Assembly: GCA_026826555.1 (NCBI GenBank)
Contig: JAKSZT010053764.1
Location: 14,437,206-14,501,205, forward strand
From: Tolypeutes matacus
Lineage: Eukaryota; Chordata; Mammalia; Cingulata; Chlamyphoridae
DNA: 64,000 nt
Direction of reading: 5' to 3'
Part shown: positions 56,564-64,000 of the stretch, piece after piece
How the letters are laid out: the number at the start of each line of letters is the position of its first letter
How positions within the stretch are numbered: the stretch's first letter is position 1
Translations under genes and position numbers: made by a program
Notes under the pieces: model-generated
What the model was told of the DNA's origin: nothing
Seen by the model: only the letters and a program-made list of their open reading frames with translations
The model's database searches: none

Positions 56564-59500
56564 ATGGCTGAAGTAAGTCCTGCCTTTGCAGTAATAACAT
56601 TGAATGTTAATGGATTAAACTCTGAATCAGGAGACGCAAATTGGCAGAATGGACTAAAAATTATGAACCACTTATATGCTGTCTATAAGAGATTCACCTT
56701 AGACCCAAGGACATAAATAGATAGCAAGTAAAAGGTTAGAAAATGATTTTCCATGCATACAGTAACCAAAAAATGGCTGGGTAGCTATACTTGTATCAGA
56801 CAAAATAGACTTTAATGCAAAATGGTTGTAAGAGACAAAGAACATTATATATTAATTAAAGGGCCAACCTACCAAGAAGAAAGATCAAATATTTATGCAG
56901 CTAACCAGGGTACCCCAAAATACGAGGCAAACACTTGCAAAACTGAAGGGAGAAATAAATGCTTCTACAGTCACAGTGGGGGACTTCAATACACCACACT
57001 CAGCAATAAACAGAATATCTTGACAGAAATCAATAAAGAAACAGAGATATTGAATAATACGTTAGGGGAACTAGACCTAAAGGACATATTCGGAACATTG
57101 CACCCTAAAACAGCAAGATAAGCATTCTTCTCAAGCACTCATGGATCACTCTCCAGGATAGACAACACGTAAGGTCACAGAACAAGTCTCAATGAATTTA
57201 GAAAGACTGAAATTATACAAAGCACTTTCTCTGATCACAACAGAATGCAGTTGGAAATAATGGGCAGAGAACTGGAAAATTAACAAATATACGGAACTTA
57301 AACAACACACTCTTGAACAATCAGTGGGTCAAGGAGGAAACTGCAAGAAAAATCAGTAAATATGTTGAAGAAAATGAAAATGAAAACCCAACATATCAAA
57401 ACTTATAGGATGCAGCTAAAGCAGTGCTAAGAAGGAAATTTATGGTCCTAAATGTATACATTAAAAAAGGACCTAACTGCACACCTGGAGGAACTAGAGA
57501 AAGACAAACTAATACCAAAGCAAATGAAAGGAAGGAAATATCAAAGAACAGAGCAGAATTAAATGAAATTGAGAATTAAAAAAAAAAAAAAAACACTAGG
57601 AAAATTTAAAGTCAAAAGCTGGTTCTTTGAGAAGATAAATAAAATTGACAAACCTTTAGCTAGACTAACAAAAAACAGAGAAGATGCAAATAAATAAAAT
57701 CAGAAAAGAGAGAGGGGATATCACCATTGACCGGACAGAAATAGAGAGTATCATAAGAGGATACGTGAAAAATTATATGCCAACATGATGGACAATTTAG
57801 ATGAAATGGATGAATTTCTAAAACACACGAGCAATCTACATTGACGAAAGAAGAAAGTGATGAACTCAACAGACCATTCACAAGTAATGAAATAGAATTC
57901 GTCATCAAAAACCTCCCAACTAAGAAAAGCCCAGGTCCAGGAGGCTTCCCAGGTGAATTCCATGAATCATTCCAGAAAGAATTAATACCAACCCTGCTTA
58001 AACTCATCCAAAAAAATTGAAATGGTGGGATCATTACTGTATTAGTCTGCCAAAGGTGTGCTGATGCAAAGTACCAGAAATCTGTTGGCTTTTACAAAGG
58101 GTATATATTTGGGGTAAAAACTTATAGTTACAAGGCCCTAAAGAGCCCAACTCAAGGTTGTTTCTCACCAGCCAGTTGCCACATGTTGAAGCAAGATGAC
58201 TGCTGTATCTGGTCTCTTGGGCCTTCTCAGCTGCTCAGCTGCTCTGTTCTCTTCAGCTGCAAACTATCAGGTGAGAGAGCTCATCTTTCCCCAGGCTTTA
58301 GCTGTTTGAGCCATCTCCTTTCTGTCATGTGACAAAGTTCTCTCCTCTGGCATCTATGGAGTTCTCTCTCTTCCCATGAGTCTTCCTGAGTGAGTGTCTG
58401 TTTATATCAGCCCACCCAGGGGGCAAGGACTCAACCTGAGTCATGCCCTACTGACATTGTCGAATCAAAAGCTCTAAATTGATTTTATCAAGTAAACTTA
58501 AAGCCTTTGAATTTAATACAATTAAAAGGTTTCAAACCCTAAGGAATAGATTCGTTTACAAACATAATCTTTCTCTTTGGGGGATTCATAAATAATCTCA
58601 AACTGCCACCATTAACTAACTCATCCTATGATGCCAATATCACCCTAATAACAAAGCCACATAAAGATGCCACAAGTAAAGAAAACTACAGACTTTCTAA
58701 TAAAACTCTCTAATGAACTTAGATGCAAAAATCCTCAATGAAATACCTGAAAATCTAATCCAACAATACATCAAGCAAATTATACACCATGATCAAATGC
58801 GTTTTATCCCAGGTATGCAAAGATGATTCAATGTAAGAAAACCAATTAATGTAATACACCACATTAACGGATTGAAGGAAAAAAATTACATGCTCATTTC
58901 TATCAATGCAGAAAAGGCATTGAACAAAAATCAGCATCCTTTCTTGATAAAAACACTTCAAAAGATAATAGAAGGAAAGGGCACATATGAAAAACCCAGA
59001 GCTAACATCATTCTCAATGGTGAAAGACTAAAGGCTTTCCCTCTAAGACCTGGAAAAAGTCAAGGATGCCCACTGTTACCATTCACTCAACATCACATTA
59101 GAAGTTCTTGCCAAAGCACTTAGGTAAGAAACATAAAATAAAAGGCATCCAAATTGGAAAGGAAGAAGTAAAACTTTCCCTATTTGCAGATGACATGATC
59201 CTATATATAGAAAGTCCTGAAAAACCTACAATAAACCCACTGCAACTGAAAAACGAGTTCAGTAAAGTGGCAGGATATAAGATCAACATGAAAAATCAGT
59301 AGTTTTCCTTTACACTAGTAATGAGCATCTGAGGAGGAAATCAAAAAAATTCAATTTAAAACAGCAACTAAAAGAATCAAATATCTAGGAATAAACTTAA
59401 CTAAAGATATAAAGGACTTATACAAAGAAAACTACAAAAAAAAAAAAAAACTGCTAAAAGAAATCAAAGACAACCTAAAGAAATGAAAGGATAGTCCATG

Positions 59501-60905
59501 TAAATGGACTTGAGAATGAAATATCATTAAGATATCAATTCTACCCAAATTGATTTACAGATTCAATGTAATCCCAATAAAAATTCCAACAGCATTTTTT
59601 TACAGAAATGGAAAAGCCAATTATCAGATTTATTTGGAAGCATAAGGGGCCCTGAATAGCCAAAAGCATCTTGAAAAAATAAAAAAGTTGGAGGACTCAT
59701 GCTACCTGACTTGAAAGCATAATACTAAGCTATAGTGGTCACAACAGCATGGTATTGGCACAAGAACAGACATAATGACCAAAAGAACTGAATTGAGAAT
59801 TCAGAAATACACTCACACATCTATGGCCAACTGATAGTTAACAAGGCTCTCAAGTCCACTCAACTGGGAAAGAACAGTGTCTTCAACAAATGGTGCTAGG
59901 AGAAATGGATATCCATATCCAAAAGAATGAAAGAGGATCCCTACCTCACATCCTCACATCCTATACAAAAATTAATTCAAGATGGACTAAAGACCTAAAT
60001 AAAAGAGCTAAGACCATAAAGCTCCTAGAAAAATAATGTAGGAAGCATGTATGAGATCTTGTGGTAGGCAATGGTTTCATAAATTTTACACCCAAATCTC
60101 AAGCAATGAACAAATAGATAAATGGGACTTCCACAAAATTAAAAACTCTTGTGCTTCAAAGGGGTTGGTCAAGAAAATGAAAAGGCAGCCTACTCAATGG
60201 GAGGAAATATTTGGAAACCACACATCCAATAAGAGTCTAATATCCAGCATATATAAAGAAGTCCTTGTCAATAATAAAAAGACAATTACCCTATTTAAAA
60301 AATGGGCAGGTAACTTGATCAAACACTTTTCGAAAGAGGAAATATGGATAGATAGAAATCACATGAAAAGATGCTCAACATCACTAGCTATTAGTGAAAT
60401 GCAAACCAAAACTACAATGAGATATTTCATACTTACTAGACTGGCCATTATTTAAAAAAAGAAAAAAAAAAAAAAAAAAAGAAAACACTGCAAGTGTTGG
60501 AGAGGATGTAGAAAAACAAGAACACTTCATCCACTGCTAATAGGAAGGACAGTTTAGCAGTTCCTCGGGAAGCTAAGTACAGAATTTCCATATGACCCAG
60601 CTATCTCACTGCTAGGTATATACCCAGAAGAAATGAGAGCACAGATATGAACAGATATGCACACAAATGTTCATAGCAGCATTATTCACAATTACCATCA
60701 GATGGAAGCAACCCAAGTATCCATCAACGGATGAATGGATAAACAAAACGTGGTATATACACACTATGGAATATTATTCAGCTGTTGAAGGAATGAAGTA
60801 TTAACACATGCAACAACATGGATGATCCTTGAGGACCTTATGTTGAGTGAAATGAGATAGACACAAAAGGACAAATATTGCATGATCTCACTCATATGAA
60901 CTAAG
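56564..60905 (+). pseudogene. L1-C ORF2 remnant (endonuclease, reverse transcriptase)
   Basis: ATG at 56564 opens the endonuclease (EVSPAFAVITLNVNGLN), followed by stops. After LTR-D the reverse transcriptase continues. At 59108-59302 a clean stretch includes the active-site motif in [12 protein letters not shown] with both aspartates kept, unlike L1-A. The C-terminal domain is readable at 60051-60455 (KNSCASKGLVKKMKRQPTQW; EIFGNHTSNKSLISSIYKEV). Multiple stops and frameshifts elsewhere make it a pseudogene. Confidence 0.85.
58033..58615 (-). mobile_element. Solo LTR (LTR-D) in L1-C ORF2
   Basis: A 573-bp minus-strand LTR, 58038-58610. On the plus strand it opens TGTATTAGTCTGCCAAAGG and closes CAAACTGCCACC, aligning along its length with LTR-B. 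Flanks are ATTAC (58033-58037) and ATTAA (58611-58615), a 5-bp duplication with one difference. L1 ORF2 sequence resumes after it. Confidence 0.8.
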
Positions 60906-61350
60906 GGTAGTGAGCAGACTCATGGAGGTAGAGTCTGGAAGAAAGGTTACCAAGAGATAGAAGAGGAGGAGAGATTGGTGAGTTGATGCTTAACTTGTGT
61001 AGAATTTATAATTAGGTTGATGGTTAATAGTTTGGCAATGGATAGACGTGATGGTGGCACAGCAATATGAGTAGTTAGCGCTAAAGTGTGAGTGTGAATG
61101 TGGTTCAAAGGGGAAGTTTTGGGCCATCCATGACACTAGAAGGAAATCTGGAGGATAAAATGGACAACTTTATAACTTGGAGAACTCTGGGCTGGCCAAG
61201 GATTGTAGTTAAGTAAACAAATATAAGAATGTTCTTTCAGGATCTATAACAAAGGTATCTCACCAGTACAGGGAGTTGATAGTGGGGTGATATATGGGGG
61301 GAAATGCACCTAAAGCATAGTTCTATGGGATATGAATGCATTTGTGTTGT
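60906..61350 (+). repeat. L1-C 3' UTR
   Basis: AT-rich 3' region with GTTACCAAGAGATAGAAGAG, GAGTTGATGCTTAACTTGTG and GGGGTGATATATGG, matching the L1-A 3' UTR in order. Confidence 0.65.
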
Positions 61351-62240
61351 CAGAGGTATGTTTTCTCAATAGAAACACACACAGTAGCTAACAAAATTTT
61401 AAACTTCCATCCTGGGGAAGTCCTGCTACTTTCTCAAAGTGGCAAAAATCTCTGGAATATAAATTGTGCCAAAGTAAACAAAAGAAGCCAATCTGCCAAG
61501 CCCTCAATCTTAAAGCTTATACTTACGAACCTTATTCCTGTAAAAATGAAACTTGGCCTAATTATAATTAATGCCTAAGAGTTACCTCATGAAAACCTCC
61601 TTGTAACTCAATGTGGCCTCACTCTAAGCTAAACTCAGAAAATAAACTTGCTACCTTCCCCCACCCCTGTCTCCCCGACATGGGACATGACTCCCAGGGA
61701 AGAGCCACCCTGGCACCAAGGGATTATTACCAAGCACTAACTAGTAATGCATTTGGCAAAAGACCTAGACCAAAAGGGGGAAACAATAAATAAAAAAGTC
61801 TTATGGCTAAGAGATTTCAAAGTGAGTGGGAGGTCATTCCAAAAGTTATGCTTATGCTTATGCAGGTCTCAGACAGATTTCACTACCTGCCACAGTAAAA
61901 AAAAAACCTCAAACAAAGGTGCTCCCAAGGGCTGTCCAGACACCAGAGGCAAGGCATACAACCTTGTGAAATTAACACCCCCTCGTCAGGTCCTATTTGG
62001 GAATATATGATCATCTTTTTCCCCAATATAACAGTTATACTCATTTATAATTCCCCTACTCATGATTCGTCCATTCCTTTTAACTGAACCTATAATTTTC
62101 AATATACCTATTAAACAGATCTCTCAGAGACTTAAACCTTTAAATTGTTCATATGCTTGTTGAGCCCTGAATCTCAACAGAGTTGCGGCCAAGTCTTATT
62201 CTCCAGTACTTCGGGCTTGCCCTGGACAATCAAAAAACAA
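61351..62240. repeat. Unassigned repeat-like segment
   Basis: Contains GACATGGGACATGACTCCC, CACCCTGGCACC, GACCAAAAGGGGGAAACAAT and GAGATTTCAAAGTGAGTGGG. From memory these resemble a multi-copy xenarthran repeat, but I cannot name the family or orient it reliably. It lies between L1-C and L1-D. The open frames here carry no known domain. Confidence 0.35.
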
Positions 62241-62244
62241 TGAT

Positions 62245-64000
62245 GAGAGAGAGAAACCAAGATGGCGTTAGTGTAGGAGGGCGCACACTGCAAGCTCCCA
62301 GAGCAAGGCGGATTGTGGACAGGGTCCTGCCCAGGGGTCTGTGCTGTGCACGCATGGAGTAAGAAGCTTGGGACATCTATCTGCGCGGATCGGCGGCATG
62401 GACCAAACGGTGGAGATTCGTGAGTTTTGAGGCTGCCGGTGGAGGTTGGCACAGGCGGCTGAGCCCCGCGGTTAGGGGAAAAAAAATAAAATGGCCATTT
62501 TGAGCCGCGGGCGGGGCAAAAAAGTTTTATTTTCTGGGAATCTGGCTGCCTGGCGCCCCTTGGACCTTGTGTGAACAGAGCAAACGAGCTAATCAGCACC
62601 CGGTGAACCGGAGGGGGGATTTTGGTCAGGCAATGCAGCTGATTTCCCTAGCCACCCAGGGATAAGACACGGGCCGCTGTGGAGCCAGGAGGAAGGGACA
62701 CTTCCCAAAAAAGGGAGGGTTCTGTTGGAAGACAGGGAAGAGTATTTTATATTTTTAGACATTGATCTGGCTGCCTGCACCGCCCCATAGCTTTGGGGAG
62801 CAGATAAGCCGACCTGAAGCAGCATCAGGATGAGAGCAGATGCGAATCTGCACTCAAACTGATTTACTGAGCAGCCCGGTGACGCGGGAGATCGGCGCCA
62901 GAAGGGGCGGAATCCGCCGTCTTTAGCACTCCTCACTGACTAACATCAGAGCTTCGGCTAACCTGGGGAGTCCGGAAAGTGGGACGTGCTTGATTAATTT
63001 CCACAGGCCCAGCTAGGGTCCCTTCCGTAAGGGGGTTGGTCTAGAGGAGGAATTATTTAGGGTCCTGCATTTGGCTAAAAAAAAAAAAAAAAAAAAGTGA
63101 GGTCACCTCAACAAATGAAAAATAAATTCTTTTTAATTTATTTTAATAGCTAAAAGCTGCATCAGGACCTGCATATAGAACCCTGTGGGGAAATTCATTG
63201 ATAAACACAAGTAGGCAGGAAGGATCCACGTGGACCCTAGGGGAATCATTGACCCCCCTTAGCTCTGTTTGACTGCTTGCCTGTGTGGATTTTTGGTTTC
63301 TCTCTGTTACTTTCTGGTCTATTGCTATTATTCCCGTTTTCCTCCCCCCTTCCTTTTTCCTTATATATATATATATATTTTCTTAAATAGGTGCTGCCAG
63401 CTGGTCGCTTCTTTGCTGGGCTTCTTATTCAGTAATTTCCCACTTGCTGTATATATTGATTCTGTATTACAAACTATGGCTTATCATTCCTGCATCTTTC
63501 TGCCTTCTGTTTTCTGTTGTGGCTCTTAGAGACAACATTTTTTCATAGGCCCACAACTTAAGGGTGTCAATTTCTATCCCATCTATTTTGTTTTCTTCTT
63601 CTTCTTTTTTCTTTTTTTATTAGTATTAACATTTTCCTTTCAGACCTTTCTCTACTATTTCTCTCCCTCCTCATAATTCTAGCCTTCTAAATCACTATAT
63701 ATATATATATATATTCCTCCATTTGTTTTCCCAGTCCATTGTAGGAACTCCATATTTTTTCCTAGTACTCTACACTGCCTACACAAGTTAAATATTCATC
63801 TCATTAAGTCTCATTTTGCCCCTCTTCTAACTTTTATCAATATTTCTATTATCCTTCTGCCTTCCTTACATCTTTTGATTCCTCTGGCCCTAACCTTTTG
63901 CCTTCAAGGGAACATAGAAAGAAGCAAGGAAATAAAATAAGAAGAAAAACTGCCAAAGAGAAAACTTAACTCACACGCAGAACCAACAGCTAAATAAAAT
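62245..64000 (+). mobile_element. L1-D 5' UTR, element continues past the window
   Basis: Starts near GAGAAACCAAGATGGCG, where CCAAGATGGCG at 62257-62267 is the YY1-type site usual at L1 5' ends. The first 750 bases are GC-rich and keep many CpGs (GCGCGGATCGGCGGC, GAGCCGCGGGCGGGGC, GGTGACGCGGGAGATCGG). An A20 run lies at about 63079-63099, and an AT-rich second half has TA repeats near 63365 and 63698. ORF1 would follow beyond 64000. L1-A, L1-B and L1-C lack this CpG density. Confidence 0.7.
62257..62267 (+). promoter_or_regulatory. YY1-type initiator site of L1-D
   Basis: CCAAGATGGCG at the expected place for an L1 promoter; in human L1 this site directs accurate transcription start. Its use in this element is inferred. 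Confidence 0.55.

Larger units (their letters stand above)
55308..61350 (+). mobile_element. L1-C, near full-length LINE-1 lacking most of the 5' UTR
   Basis: A plus-strand L1 of about 6.0 kb, of which 0.58 kb is a later LTR. It has a short 5' leader, ORF1, ORF2 and 3' UTR. It is closest to L1-A in sequence but shows fewer substitutions at key motifs. The frames are still broken by stops and indels. A poly(A) end is not clear: past 61350 the sequence no longer follows the L1-A 3' UTR. Confidence 0.85.

Noticed and set aside
62174..62936. Two antisense open frames in the L1-D 5' UTR, as a possible ORF0-like protein
   Set aside because: Both begin at GTG rather than ATG, and I see no conserved ORF0 feature. 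GC-rich sequence readily gives such frames.

Overview
The window is mammalian nuclear DNA that is almost entirely interspersed repeats. I see no spliced host gene, rRNA gene, functional tRNA gene, CRISPR array or bacterial feature. The best clue to the organism is a tRNA-derived SINE whose head reads GGATGTGGCTCAA, followed by an anticodon-like region, a B box of the GGTTCGATCCC type and a C-T-CCC-GGTA end before poly(A). From memory this is the DAS-type SINE of xenarthrans. Together with the L1 and LTR families present, I infer an armadillo, sloth or anteater and cannot separate these.

Layout: 1-5595 is unique-looking sequence with old MIR pieces. 5596-14200 is a nearly full-length, decayed L1 (L1-A) with a tandemly repeated 5' UTR. 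It was broken by one solo LTR in ORF1 and by a second solo LTR in ORF2 that itself holds a third LTR in the opposite orientation. 14201-18745 is a HAL1-type element split by a second L1 (L1-B), which has lost most of ORF2. 18760-19645 is an old L1 3' end with a ~480-bp purine tract. 19646-30175 is mostly unassigned sequence with MIRs, several old LTRs and one composite SINE. 30180-33165 holds reverse-strand L1 and HAL1 remnants with an inserted LTR.

33515-35083 is a processed TFAM retrocopy with a 16-bp target-site duplication. It keeps one 246-codon frame, broken only by a stop at codon 107. 38194-38318 is a monomeric SINE with target duplications. 39172-40950 is a nested complex: a leader-plus-two-tRNA-heads SINE, an intronless ISG12/IFI27-like retrocopy inside its leader, an L1 3'-end piece and a second dimeric SINE, all between copies of one target sequence. 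41400-55307 holds old L1/HAL1 remnants, a hAT-type MER element, MIRs and LTR fragments. 55308-61350 is L1-C, with a solo LTR in its reverse-transcriptase region. 62245-64000 is the CpG-rich 5' UTR of another L1 (L1-D) that runs off the window and looks the youngest.

The components act as layers of retrotransposition. L1-type machinery would have supplied the poly(A) tails and target duplications of the SINEs and both retrocopies. ERVL/MaLR-like LTRs then landed in L1s with 5-bp duplications. Nothing shows a working host gene. The most unusual items are the composite SINE, the reused insertion site at 39-41 kb, the tandem monomers in the L1-A promoter region and the long purine tract.
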